Assembly (NCBI GenBank): GCA_029747015.1
Contig: JAKOGI010000442.1
Location: 186,001-250,000, forward strand
DNA from: Carnegiea gigantea
Taxonomy: Eukaryota > Streptophyta > Magnoliopsida > Caryophyllales > Cactaceae
Direction of reading: 5' to 3'
DNA length: 64,000 nt
The translations under genes were made by a program, and so were the position numbers. This document shows positions 1 through 11,656 of the stretch, piece by piece; the first letter of the stretch is position 1; each line of letters begins with the position of its first letter. The notes beneath the pieces are model-generated. The model saw only the letters and a program-made list of their open reading frames with translations, did not search any database and was not told where the DNA came from.

Positions 1-1367
1 AGTTCGAGGTCTTCCTCCTGTGCATCATTCTCACTTAGAGAGTTAGTTTCTTCAAAAAGCACATGCACACTTTGTTCAACACACAAGGTTCTCTTATTGA
101 ACACTTTGTATGCCTTACTATGTGAGGAGTAACCGAGGAATATTGCCTCGTCACTCCTTGGATCAAATTTCCCTAAGACATCCTTTCCATTATTATGCAC
201 AAAACATTTACACCCACAAACTCTCAAATGCAAAATATTTGGTTTTCTTCCTTTGAGGATCTCATAAGGAGTTTTGTTAAGAACAGGTCTAATCATGCAT
301 CTATTTATAATGTAACATGATGTGTTTAAAGCTTCAGCACAAAAATTTCTAGGAACAAGCATTGTTCTAGTCATGTCCTCTAGAGTACGATTTTTGCGCT
401 CTACCACCCCGTTCTGTTGGGGTGTTCTTGGAACTGAAAAATTATGATCAACACCATGCTCATTACAATAATCAATAAAGCTCGAATTTTCAAATTCTGT
501 ACCATGGTCAGACCTTATGCATACCAAAGAGTGTCCTACCCTCTTTTCAGTCTTTTTAATGAAAGCAAGAAATTTTTTTCAAAAGTTTCATCTTTAGAAG
601 CCAAAAACAAAGTCCAAGTGAAACGAGAGTAGTCATCCACTATCACAAGCACATACGTCTTGCCACCTCGGCTCATGATCCTCATTGGACCGCATAGATT
701 CATATGTATTAATTCAAGGGGTCGAGTAGTGCTTATACACTTTTTAGACTTAAATGAATTTTTGACTTGTTTGCCTTTGGCACATGCATCACATACCTTG
801 TCATCATTGAATTTGATGGAAGGTAAGCCAACTACTAAATCTTTGGTTACAAGTTTGTTCAAAAGAGAGTGGCTTGCATGACCTAGTCTTTCGTGCCAAA
901 GCATAACATCATCTTTTTAAGGCACTCAAACAAGTCAAATTATTTTGGGGAAGAGTAGAAATACACACTTTATAAACATTTTTGTGTTGCTTCCCCCTCA
1001 ACACAACATCTCCTGTGTTCATGTTTACAACCAAGCAACGTGTTGGAGAGAAAACTACTAGGTTGTCTTTGTCACACAGTTGGGACACACTTAGCAAGTT
1101 GTGTTTTAAACCATCCACAAAATAAACATTGTCAATTGAATGGGAGAGTGACTCACCTATCTTACCTATACCGACAATTGTCCCCGATTTGCCGTTTTCA
1201 AATGCCACACTCCCTCCTTCTGATGCTGTAAGTGAGAGAAAATTGGATTTTTCACCAGTCATATGCCTCGAACACCCACTGTTAACATACCACAGCTGCC
1301 TGTTCCCTAGACTGTTTCTTGCACTGTTTGCTGGATTGTTCTCTCTCACTTCAGCCTGCAAAACAAA
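1..1367 (-). pseudogene. Copia pol fragment (protease, GAG-pre-integrase, integrase), copy 1
   Basis: This is the 5' part of pol, in frame with gag but separated from it by TGA at 1370-1368. In order it encodes the aspartic protease, the GAG-pre-integrase HHCC zinc domain (WHERLGH...CDACAKGK) and the integrase core. The reading frame is broken by an extra A near 907-917 and by extra As near 570-582. Two catalytic aspartates are changed to asparagine: the protease DSGCSRHM motif reads NSGCSRHM (codon 1283-1281) and the first integrase aspartate reads HMNLCGP (codon 700-698). Relative to copy 2, 12 bases are missing near 360. The protein would be inactive even if the frameshifts were bypassed. 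The reverse transcriptase lies beyond base 1. Confidence 0.9.
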
Positions 1368-3128
1368 TCAAGGGTTAGTTTTGGAAACCCAGATCCACTT
1401 GAGTCCCATTCCTTTAGACGTGTAAATCTCATCTTTCCTAACCCACATTTGTTTTACATGCACTGAGTTCTTTTTAATGGCATACTTTCTTATAGGACAA
1501 TCATATCGATAATGCCCCGTTTTACCACAATAAAAACAAACAATATTTTTAGGTAATCCCACATATTTGTTATTCACTGGGTAGGTCATCTTAGGCACAA
1601 AACCTAGTCCTCTTTTATTTTGACTATGATGAGTGTTTAACCATTCCAACGCCCTTGAGGACCTGTTCCAGAGCTTGTTTGTGGCAAGGTCCGATTCTAA
1701 GGGTTTTATTTTTTCAAGCAAGTTTCTGTTTTCTTCCAGCAAAGACTCGACCTTACCTTTTAAGTCAAGAGCTTCTTTTTCTAGCTCAGTCAGTTTAGTG
1801 GAACAAGTCTCTTCTTTCATGAGTAGAGTTTCTTTAAGCACATTGATGTTTTCATGCAAGGCAAGAGTCTCTTTGTCAACTTCGAGCTTTTCTAATTTAA
1901 GGGTTTCATTTTCAAGTTCTAAATCTCGAACATCCCCTTTTAATTCAGCACATATATCCATTATATTGTACACTAATTTCTCAAGAGTTAATTTATTTAG
2001 ACCACGTACCTTGTTCTTGAGTTGAGTCAGACTATCCGTTGACCCATCATCTGAATCAGTGTCACTCCTTGCCATGAGTGCTACATCAGCTTCCCCAACT
2101 TTAGACCCTTCCTCATCCTCACTTGAATCTCCCCAAGCCGCGAGCATAGCTTTTGAGAATCTTTTCGCTGAGCTGCTTACACCCTGTTTCCTCCCCTGTT
2201 TTCTGGGGTGTTCGGGTTCTTGTTCTTCCTTGTGCAGTGGGAAGTTTCTCACAATGTGGTCCAGCTTACCACACTTGAAACACCCAGTGAACTGTTCCCG
2301 AGGGGTGTTACTGGCTTTGCCGAAGTCCTTCCTTTTGATGTTTTCTTTTACTTTCTTGAAGAACTTCTTAAATTTTTGAGTCATCATGGCAATCTCCTCC
2401 TCCTCAGAATCAGAATCATCTTCTAAGGCCTTTAGTGCAAGACCTCGTTCTCTCTTTGTCTCATCATTCTGTTGAGAATATTTCCTAAGTTCATATGTTT
2501 GGAGGTTTCCAACCAGCTCATCTAGGGTGATCTTGTTCATGTCCTTAGCTTCTTGGATGGCCGTTACTTTCGCTTCCCAAGAATGAGGTAAAATTCTTAG
2601 GATCTTCCTTACCAATTCTTCGGTGGTGAAGGATTTTCCCCAGGATTTCAACTCATTCGTTATGTGAGTGAAGCGAGTGTACATGTCCATCACACTTTCC
2701 CGATCACCCATCTCGAACAGCTCATACTTTCTCATAAGCAATTCAATCCGGGATTGCTTTACTTGATTGTTCCCTTCGTGAGCTACTTGCAAAGCATCCC
2801 AGATTTCTTTGGCCGACTCACATTCAGATATGCGAGTATATTCATCAGGACCTATGCCAAAATATAGGAGTTTCTTGGCCTTGGCATTCTTCTCCATCAT
2901 CTTGTAATCTTCAGCATTGAACTCCTTAGGCTCCTTGAGGATTGACTTTCCATCTTCAGTTGTTTTCTTAAGGATGAGTGGTCCATGCTTGATGAGCATC
3001 CACAACTCATAGTCCTCGGCTTGGATGTAGTTTTCCATCCTATTTTTTCACCAACTATAGTGTTGGCCATTAAAGTATGGTGGACGAGTTATGGATTGAC
3101 CTTCAAGCATGCCTTGTGGAGTACTCAT
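1368..3128 (-). pseudogene. Copia gag, copy 1
   Basis: Gag begins at ATG 3128-3126 (MSTPQGML...), 43 bases inside the primer site. A tryptophan codon has become TGA near 3050, leaving an open stretch of 556 codons from 3038 to 1368. The N-terminal half is the UBN2-type Copia gag fold (ENYIQAEDYELW, SAKEIWDALQVAHEG, HSWEAKVTAIQEA). It is followed by a CCHC knuckle whose last cysteine is changed (CFKCGKLDHIVRNF), a coiled-coil rich in Glu and Leu, and a second, intact knuckle CFYCGKTGHYRYDC. Gag packages element RNA into cytoplasmic particles. The frame ends at TGA 1370-1368, at the same place as in copy 2. Confidence 0.9.
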
Positions 3129-3170
3129 CTTCAAGGATCTCTCAAAGGTGTTAGCTTTTCAAAGGAGAAC

Positions 3171-3184
3171 CTGCTCTGATACCA
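3171..3184 (-). promoter_or_regulatory. Primer-binding site, Copia copy 1
   Basis: On the minus strand the sequence TGGTATCAGAGCAG lies two bases inside the LTR. It matches the 3' end of initiator tRNA-Met, the usual primer for plant Copia elements. Copy 2 has one change here (TGGAATCAGAGCAG). Confidence 0.9.
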
Positions 3185-3186
3185 CT

Positions 3187-4698
3187 TGTTGAATTAGAGT
3201 GTACACAACCACAAGAGGGGGGTGAATTGTGGTGTCCGATTTTCACAAGTTGCTGACAAACAGTCTTAGACCCTGTTCGCACAGGTTGTTTCTGAGATAA
3301 GCAGAAGCGAAAATCCAACAAAATTGAATGCGGAAATAATGGACGCAGGATTTTTACATGAAAAACACCTCTAGCCCAACTGAGGTTAAAAACCACGACC
3401 TACCTCGTGTAGGATTTAAACACTTCACTAAACGGTCTAATCACGTTACAATAGTAACACACCTTGTTACAACTTGTAACACACGTAACCTGTCTTCCCT
3501 AAGACGAGTTACCCCACGTCCAAAATCCCCTTGATTTGGACACACACTCTTCTCACTCTTGTGAAAGAAGAATATAAAGGAAAAACACCCTATTACAATG
3601 CTTCTCAACTAAGCTAATATAGGTACAATGAAGTCCTAGTATGCCAACTTTGAAAGCTCAATTAATTCACTCACAAGGCTTGGTTTTCTTTTCAAACGTT
3701 TTAGCTCATGAACTCAGATTTTTTCTCTTTGAAAACCGATGTCTCCAAGATTTTAAGAAGCCGCCTTTTATAGTGCTTGGAACACAATTCATCAAATTTT
3801 TGGAAACTAAAAAATCTGAAAAATATAGAATCCTTTACCCACAAGGGATGGAAAAACTATTTCTGAAATTTTTGGAAACTAAAATCCTAGAGAAATTAGA
3901 ATCCTTTAGCTACAAGGGGTAAGGTGACATGAGCTGAAAACACTTCCTGAACCGCGTGCACAAGGCGGTGTTCTTCAGCAGCTAGCCCATGTTTTTCTCA
4001 ACTACCTTATCCACTTGCCGAAAATTGGATATTCATTTTATTCAAAAAGATTTTGCAAATCCCTTAAGATTTTTGATAACCGTTTTTTAGGGTAAAGAAT
4101 AAGATACTCCATAGAAAAATCTTTCTTGCAAATCTTTGAAGAAACTGCTCAAAATCCAAAAGATAAAAATCGTGCAAAGCAGTTTTTTGCAGCTTATTCT
4201 GGAAACCCCCTGGTCGCCCTATTCCCAGGGTTGTTCTGAAGGGTGATCCGAAATATTTTCCGAAAAGCAAACCCGTTTCCAGTGAGTGGTAATTTAAAAC
4301 TTTCTAACTGGCATATTAACAAGAGTCTAAAAATATAAAACCAAATCAGATCAAGACATCTTGTTGTAACCACTAGTCATCTTGTAGAACGACTTTGCTG
4401 TAAACACTTCACAGAATATGCTTCAAACACCGCACGGAACCTGTTTGTCACAGCTGCACATATCTTATGTTTCAAACACTTCTCAGGATATGCTTCAAAA
4501 CACCTTACAGAGCCTGTTCCTCATGGTTGTTCTTACATCGCTGACTTGAGTACCTATTCTTGATAAACCATTAGTCAAGCAGTTTTAATATATTGAAGAA
4601 CAGCAGTAAGACCCTGTTGGTAAAGCCTGTTTGGAACAACAACAACAACTACTACAACACTTGGATTTATTATCATCAAAACCTTATACATTCTAACA
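3187..4698 (-). repeat. 5' LTR of Copia copy 1 (1512 bp)
   Basis: Reverse complement of the LTRs at 8326-9831 and 17566-19068. It starts TGTTAGAATG and ends ATTCAACA in element orientation. A TATA box (TATAAAAG, minus strand, 3772-3765) sits in the same place as in the other two LTRs, just upstream of the probable transcript start. Small reading frames inside it are not genes. Confidence 0.93.
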
Positions 4699-4703
4699 AA
4701 AAT

Positions 4704-6250
4704 GTTATCGTGGACCCATTTATGTTGGCCTATGTATGGGGTATATATGCTATGTTTATCTTTCTAAACTGTTGAGACTTTATTATCTATGGATGTCCTT
4801 TTGATGTATAAATTTGGATATAGAATGAACTTAGCAGGTCTTTTACTAAATAAAGCAATTTAGTCTGCAGAGCTTTTGATCGGAGGTAAATGTGATTTAT
4901 GAGGAGCCTCATACCTTGAAGCGAACTATGCAAGTATACTCTTAGCTAAGTATATATTTGATTGCATTTGTTACTTCATGTGACCTCGGGTCATTTTATA
5001 AGCCTTCTGACCTAAGGGCTAACTGCTACTTCCTCTAACCAAGCTTAGGGTCATTTTGACATGGCATGAACTATTTTACCCTTTCAATAGTAAACGCGTG
5101 TTTAAGATGTTATGGGGACCGTTTTATTTTACAACCTCATTACCTTACTTACCAAATTGAAGCAAACAGATACTTGAGATTGCCAAACTTCGGTTATGAC
5201 GCTTTTAGATGATTTTAAGGTTTCCATCAGGGAAAAAGGTGCAGTTTCGTGATATTTTTAAGTCAAATGCTACTACTTTTCCTGGTGTTCAATGCTTGCT
5301 ATCCCGAGGTTCATTTTAATGAATGTGACCTTTTCTTACGTGCTTCGAAATGGAATTTTAGCTGAGATGTTTTAGGTTAGGAGAATAGTGCTAATTGTGA
5401 AGGACTTGGTCTTGTGAGTAGACTTAAGGATTTCAAATTGAGACATTATCCTAATGGTGACTACCCTAAGGAAGGTAGGAGTCCGCTGACTTTATGAGGC
5501 CCTGAGAATACAAAAAAGTCATGGGTTGTATTAATCACTTAAAGAGAGCACCACCCATGGCTCCAATTCCCTAAAAGGGATTTTCTTACCTCTTATGAGC
5601 TAAAAACTACCTAATGTTGGGTCATGCTAAGGCAAAAATTTGAGAAACTATAACCACTCTTTGAAAGGGCTTTTATTAAATCACAACTAGCCTCTTTATG
5701 TGAAACGAGTTTTTGTAGTGGCTCACCTGGTTTAAGTGAGTGTTTATCACTTTTCGGTCGACATTTCCACTTTCATGGCAAACGAGCTTAAGCCAAAAAT
5801 CGAAGTGAACCCCTTTGATGTTAACTATTAACTGAGAGTCGAATGGTCTGCCTTTGTTATTCTTGTGTCTTACCAAGGGTCTACTAGAGATTACTGTTCA
5901 CGCTGCTTAATATTAAGTAAAGATTCTATGTGACTGCTACTTATTTTATTGCATACAACTATTTTGATCTTCACGATGCAGATTATCCACTGAGCATGGG
6001 TAGCTCACCCCCTTTCTTTGTCCTTTCCCATAGGTTCTTGAAAAGATAGGTAGAAGCTCTTGATTCATATAAATGGAGTCGAGACCTTCCTTTTCCTTTA
6101 AAAAAGATGCATATGTTTGTATGCCTGGATTCATGAGTTTGATGATATAATGTGATGTAATTAGAAGTCCTCTGAGCAAATGTGAACATGTTTCTTAAGT
6201 TAATGTATCACATGTTGTCTAACAGTTGCTATGTGAACCATGGTGAAATC
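4704..6250 (+). repeat. Old LARD, left LTR, middle part
   Basis: Non-coding. 4717-4945 aligns with 36822-37035 (shared stretch TTTATGAGGAGC followed by tCA/ACC at 4899 and 36992). 5985-6060 aligns with the young LARD LTR around 31133-31215 (CACTGAGC...GGTAGC, then CCTTT/CCCC and AGGTTC). The first part of this LTR is missing to the left because of the Copia insertion. Short reading frames here are not supported as genes. Confidence 0.55.
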
Positions 6251-6690
6251 CATTGATCAAATGAAGGTGTAAACCCGTGATAATGAGCCCTTAATGTTGA
6301 TGATGATCAATTTAACCTAACATGACCCAAGAAAGAGAAAAACCACAAATCTTGTAGTGATTGAATTAAACTTGACAACAACTGAACGAAAGAGGAAAAT
6401 CAACCCACTCTTTAATCCTCCAAAGCCAAGTCATCAAGGATTAAATTAAAGGATTGAACTCAACTTCACCACCCAGCTTAGAAAGATAAAGAAATCTGAG
6501 ATTCTTAGAAAATACTAGGTATCAAGCTCTCATATCATTAACCAAGTCTAATGAATATTACAAGGGTCAAGTAAATAAATAAGAGAGCCCCTTCCCCGAA
6601 GTCAGACACTACGCAATAAGATTATGAGGAAATTAACCAATGAAATCCTAACTAGCGATGCAATTTTAAAGGAGATATCTAAAATATAAG
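6251..6690. other. Unassigned sequence, left part of a split insertion
   Basis: The LTR similarity of the old LARD stops near 6250 and resumes near 32405. This 440-bp piece and 31772-32404 therefore look like the two halves of a roughly 1-kb insertion that was later split by the young LARD. I see no recognisable domain, LTR end or terminal inverted repeat in it. It ends with ATAAG, one half of the young LARD target duplication (6686-6690). Confidence 0.4.
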
Positions 6691-8320
6691 TGTAATAACC
6701 GGGGTTTTCAACCTTAGGCTAATCATTTAAGTTAATATTTTGATTAACTTATTTGATTAAGTTAGCTATACAGGGCTAATTTTTGCATGATAATTGGGTA
6801 TAATAATTATGTGAATAATTTTTATTAATTTTCCTTGATTAATTGTGCGATTACGTAAAATTAGCAAAGTCATTAGGAATAAGCCAAGTCATAATAACGC
6901 GAAGCTAAAAAGCTAAATTAGGTCATTTGGGGGTCGAGATTAAGCAAGATGAGATGACTTAGGACTGAATACGGTTTACTAAGTAAGATTAAACAACCAA
7001 AGCAACCAAAAAAAAAGAGGAAAAAGAAAAAGAACAAAAAAGGGGCCGACGCCCCTTTCTGAATTTGGAACCGGGACAAGAGGGGGCTCTCTGCTGCCTA
7101 GTCCCAACAAACACGAAGAGAGAGAAAGAGAGGGTGAGGGAGAGACCGAGTAAGAGTGAGAGGGCGGCGGACGGCGCGATTCTTCGTCGGCTGCTTGTCG
7201 TGGCCCACCCCGCCATCTATCCCATGCAACCACTCACGATTCAAGAGAGAGAGAGAGAGATTGAGCGAAAGAGAGGGAGAAGGCGGCTGGCTAGGTAACG
7301 GCAGTGGCGACGCTACTCTAACGACCGCCGGTTTGCACAGCAGCCGTGAACCCAACTCACGGCTGGTGAGAAAGAGGGTCGAGTGAGAGCATCAGTTCAG
7401 GGCTTAGGGTTTGAAAACCATGGCCACCACCATCGTGACCACACTGTTGACAGTGTAGTCGAATTTCGACGATGAAATAAACTGAGAGAGAAGAAGAATA
7501 GCAGTAGCACAAGTTCCAGGAGGGTTCGAACGACTCAGAAACTTGCCCAAAATTATCCAAATCAGGTCCTTAAGCTTGTAGTCCAGGTGGGTGGTTCCTA
7601 ATCCCTAAAAATTTTACTAATTTAGAAATATTTTTTACATATTTGTGATGGCTAATTTAATAGCAAGGTTGAAACTATAATGAGTTGTGAAATTGCAAGC
7701 AGTTGGTGAATCATTTGGGTTGAATTGAAATGATTTTGAGGATTGCTGTGGTCAGTGTTGTGAGGAGGGAGTTCGGGCTAAGTGTTTTAAATTGGCAGAT
7801 TATGGAAGCGCTAATTGTGTCCTTACTTCTGTGATTGACGTGTTTGCATGAGCCTTTAATTTGTTTCGAGTATTGTCATGGCAATATATAGATAGCAAAT
7901 GCTTCGAGCCTTCGATTGCGTATTGCTGGATTAAGATTGTGATTTTGTTAACCTATGACTTGTTCGTGCTATGTATATATCTCATGACTAAGTTCTATGT
8001 CCAAGTGTTGTAACCTAGCTATTCATGTTACCTATTCGTGTTTAAGGATCTCGCATTGAAAACATTGTGAAATATCAATTAGTCGATTAAAGCCCATTTG
8101 ATTCCCTATTAAGCATGTGCTATCAATCCAGCTTTAATGTTTTTAAATAATTACATTCCTCAAGTGATTTGTTTAAGAGTAGTTTGTTCATTACCATAGC
8201 TAAAACAACATCTGACCTGCTTAAACAAGCAACTTAAATGCTTACTGATGCCTTAGTCGATTCTCGAAGTTACCTAAATGGCCATTGGGATGGAAACAAT
8301 GCGAATTATGAATGAATATG

Positions 8321-8325
8321 TTTGT
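8321..8325. repeat. Target-site duplication of Copia copy 2 (partner 19069-19073)
   Basis: TTTGT occurs immediately before the 5' LTR and immediately after the 3' LTR. The uninterrupted sister LTR has a single TTTGT at 29583-29587 in the same context (AATGAATATG before, GTTATGCTTA after), which proves the insertion boundaries. Confidence 0.97.
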
Positions 8326-9831
8326 TGTTAGAATGCATAAAGTTTTGATGATAACAAATCCAAGTGTTGTTGTTGTTGCTCCAAACAGGCTTTCCAAACA
8401 GGACCTTACTGCTGTTCTCAATGTATTAAAACTGCTTGACTAATGGTTTATCAAGAACAGGTACTCAAGTCAGCAATGTAAGAACACCTGTGAGGAACAG
8501 GTTCTGTGAGGTGTTTTGAAGCATATCCTGAGAAGTGTTTGAAACATAAGATATGTGCAGCTGTGACAAACAGGTTCCGTGCGGTGTTTGAAGCATATTC
8601 TGTGAAGTGTTTGTAGCAAAGTCATTCTACAAGATGACTAGTGGTTACAACAAGATGTCTTGATTTGATTTGGTTTTATATTTTTAGACTCTTGTTAATA
8701 TGCCAATTAGAAAGTTTTAATTTACCACTCACTGGAAACGGTTTTGCTTTTCGGAAAATATTTCGGATCACCCTTCAGAACAACCCTGGAAACAGGGCGA
8801 TCAGGGTGTTTCCAGAATAAGCTGCGAAAAACTGCTTTGCACGATTTTTATCTTTTGGATTTTGAGCAGCTTCTTCAAAGATTTGCAAGAAAGATTTTTC
8901 TATGGAGTATCTTATTCTTTACATTAAAAAACGGTTATCAAAAATCTTAAGGGATTTGCAAAATCTTTTTGAATAAAAAGAATATCCAATTTTTGGCAAG
9001 TGGATAAGGTAGTTGAGAAAAACATGGCCTAGCTGCTGAAGAACACCGCCTTATGCACGCGGTTCAGGAAGTGTTTTCAGCTCATGTCACCTTACCCCTT
9101 GTAGCTAAAGGATTCTATTTTCTCTAGGATTTTAGTTTCTAAAAATTTCAGAAATAGTTTTTCCATCCCTTGTGGGTAAAGGATTCTATATTCTTCAGAT
9201 TTTTTAGTTTCCAAAAATTTGATGAATTGTTTTCCAAGCACTATAAAAGGCGGCTTCTTACAATCTTGGACACATTGGTTTTCAAAGAGAAAAAAATATG
9301 AGTTCATGAGCTAAAACGTTTGAAAAGAAAACCGAGCCTTGTGAGTGAATTAATTGAGCTTTCAAAGTTGGCATACTAGGACTTCATTGTACCCTATATT
9401 AGCTTAGTTAAAGAAGCATTGTAATAGGGTGTTTTTCCTTTATATTCTTCTTTCACAAGAGTGAGAAGAGTGTGTGTCCAAATCAAGGGGATTTTGGACG
9501 TGGGGTAACTCGTCTTAGGGAAGACAAGTTACGTGTGTTACAAGTTGTAACAAGGTGTGTTACTATTGTAACGTGTTTAGCCCGTTTAGTGAAGTGTGCA
9601 AATCCTACAGGAGATAGGTCGTGGTTTTTAACCTCAGTTGGGCTAGAGGTGTTTTCCACGGAAAAATCCTGTGTCCATTATTTCCGCATTCAATTTTGTT
9701 GGATTTTCGCTTCTACTTATCTCAGAAACAACCTGTGCGAACAGGGCCTAAGACTGTTTGCCAACATATTGTGAAAATCGGACACCACAATTCACCCCCC
9801 CTCTTGTGGTTGTGTGCTCTCTAGTTCAGCA
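8326..9831 (+). repeat. 5' LTR of Copia copy 2
   Basis: Starts TGTTAGAATG and ends TTCAGCA, where the other copies end TTCAACA. It contains several AACAGG motifs and a TATA box at 9242-9249. The small reading frames within it are LTR sequence, not genes. Confidence 0.96.
9242..9249 (+). promoter_or_regulatory. TATA box in Copia 5' LTR
   Basis: TATAAAAG followed by GCGGC. The same box is found in the 3' LTR (18481-18488) and in copy 1 (minus strand, 3772-3765). It is probably the core promoter of the element's genomic RNA. Confidence 0.7.
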
Positions 9832-9833
9832 AG

Positions 9834-9847
9834 TGGAATCAGAGCAG
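9834..9847 (+). promoter_or_regulatory. Primer-binding site, Copia copy 2
   Basis: TGGAATCAGAGCAG, two bases after the LTR. It differs from the tRNA-Met-complementary TGGTATCAGAGC at one base. Confidence 0.88.
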
Positions 9848-9889
9848 GTTCTCCTTTGAAAAGCTAACACCTTTGAGAGATCCTTGAAG

Positions 9890-11656
9890 ATGAGTACTCC
9901 ACAAGGCATGCTTGAAGGTCAATCCATAACTTGTCCACCATACTTTAATGGCCAACACTATAGTTATAGTTGGTGGAAGAATGTGATGGAAAACTACATC
10001 CAAGCTGAGGACTATGAGTTGTGGATGCTCATCAAGCATGGACCACTCATCCCTAAGAAAACAACTGAAGATGGAAAGTCAATCCCAAGGAGCCTAAGGA
10101 GTTCAATGCTGAAGATTACAAGATGATGGAGAAGAATGCCAAGGCCAAGAAACTCCTATATTTTGGCCTAGGTCCTGATGAATATACTCGCATATCTGAA
10201 TGTGAGTCGGCCAAAGAAATCTGGGATGCTTTGCAAGTAGCTCACGAAGGGACCAATCAAGTAAAGCAATCCCGGATTGAATTGCTTATGAGAAAGTATG
10301 AGCTGTTCGAGATGGGTGATCGGGAAAGTGTGATGGACATGTACACTCGCTTCACTCACATAACGAATGAGTCGAAATCCTTGGGAAAATCCTTCACCAC
10401 AGAAGAATTGGTAAGGAAGATCCTAAGAATTTTACCTCATTCTTGGGAAGCGAAAGTAACGGCCATCCAAGAAGCTAAGGACATGAACAAAATCACCCTA
10501 GATGAGCTGATTGGCAACCTCCAAACATATGAACTTAGGAAATATTCTCAACAGAAAGATGAGACAAAGAGAGAACGAGGTCTTGCACTAAAGGCCTTAG
10601 AAGATGATTCTGATTCTGAGAGAGGAGGAGATTGCCATGATGACTCAAAAATTTAAGAAGTTCTTCAAGAAAGTCAAAGAAAACATCAAAAGGAAGGACT
10701 TCGGCAAAGCCAGGAACACCCCTCGGGAACAGTTCACTGGGTGTTTCAAGTGTGGTAAGCTGGACCACATTGTGAGAAACTGCCCACTGCACAAGGAAGA
10801 ACAAGAACCCGAACACCCCAAAAAACAGGGGAGGAAACAGGGTGTAAGCAGCTCAGCGAAAAGATTCTCAAAAGCTATGCTCGCGGCCTAGGGAGATTCA
10901 AGTGAGGATGAGGAAGGGTCTGAAGCTGGGGAAGCTGATGTAACACTCATAGCAAGGAGTGACACTGATTCAGATGATGGGTCAACGGATAGTCTGACTC
11001 AACTCAAGAACAAGGTACGCGGTCTAAATAAATCAATACTTGAGAAATTAGTATACAATATAATGGATATATGTGCTGAATTAAAAGGGGATGTTTGAGA
11101 TTTAGAACTTGAAAATGAAACCCTTAAATTAGAAAAGCTTGAAGTTGACAAAGAGGCTCTTGCCTTGTATGAAAACATCAATGTGCTTAAAGAAACTCTA
11201 CTCATGAAAGAAGAGACTTGTTCCAGTAAATTGACTGAGCTAGAAAAAGAATCTCTTGACTTAAAAGGTAAGGTTGAGTCTTTACTGGAAGAAAACAGAA
11301 ACTTGCTTGAAAAAATAAAACACTTAGAATCGGACCTTACCACAAACAAGCTCTGGAACAGGTCCTCAAGGGCGTTGGAATGGTTAAACACTCATCATAG
11401 TCAAAATAGAAGAGGACTAGGTTTTGTGCCTAAGATGACCTACCCAGTGAATAACAAATATGTGGGATTACCTGAAAATATTGTTTGTTTTCATTGTGGT
11501 AAAACGGGGCATTATCGATATGCTTGTCCTATAAGAAAGTATGCCATTAAAAAGAACTCAGTGCATGTAAAACAAATGTGGGTTAGGAAAGATGAGATTT
11601 ACACGTCTAAAGGAATGGGACCCAAGTGGATCTGGGTTCCCAAAACTAACCCTTGA
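9890..11656 (+). pseudogene. Copia gag, copy 2
   Basis: Gag starts at ATG 9890 (MSTPQGML). Compared with copy 1, it has lost one base near 10090 and gained one near 10622, giving two frameshifts. It also has two in-frame stops, a Trp codon changed to TAG near 10888 and an Arg codon changed to TGA near 11097. Recognisable parts are the Copia gag core, knuckle one (CFKCGKLDHIVRNC, near 10743), an acidic region, a coiled-coil and knuckle two (CFHCGKTGHYRYAC, near 11487). The frame ends at TGA 11654-11656 and pol continues in the same frame directly after it, exactly as in copy 1. Confidence 0.93.

Larger units (their letters stand above)
1..4698 (-). mobile_element. Ty1/Copia LTR retrotransposon, copy 1 (truncated by window edge)
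   Basis: Minus-strand Copia element. Reading leftwards it has an LTR (4698 to 3187), a tRNA-Met-type primer site, gag with two CCHC knuckles, protease and integrase. The window ends inside pol just after the integrase, so the reverse transcriptase, RNase H and 3' LTR lie to the left. It is a close relative of copy 2 at 8326-19068, with the same ORF order and near-identical LTRs. The outer end reads ...ATTCTAACA on the plus strand, the complement of the LTR start TGTTAGAAT. The next five bases, AAAAT (4699-4703), should be one half of the target duplication; its partner is outside the window. Long LTRs, two zinc knuckles and the third ORF seen in copy 2 fit the Maximus/SIRE lineage. Confidence 0.93.

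Noticed and set aside
6979..7560. Overlapping frames with Ser/Leu or Glu/Arg runs; same at 28171-28689
   Set aside because: They are purine-rich LTR sequence with GA repeats, read in several frames at once; not conserved as protein between the two LTRs.
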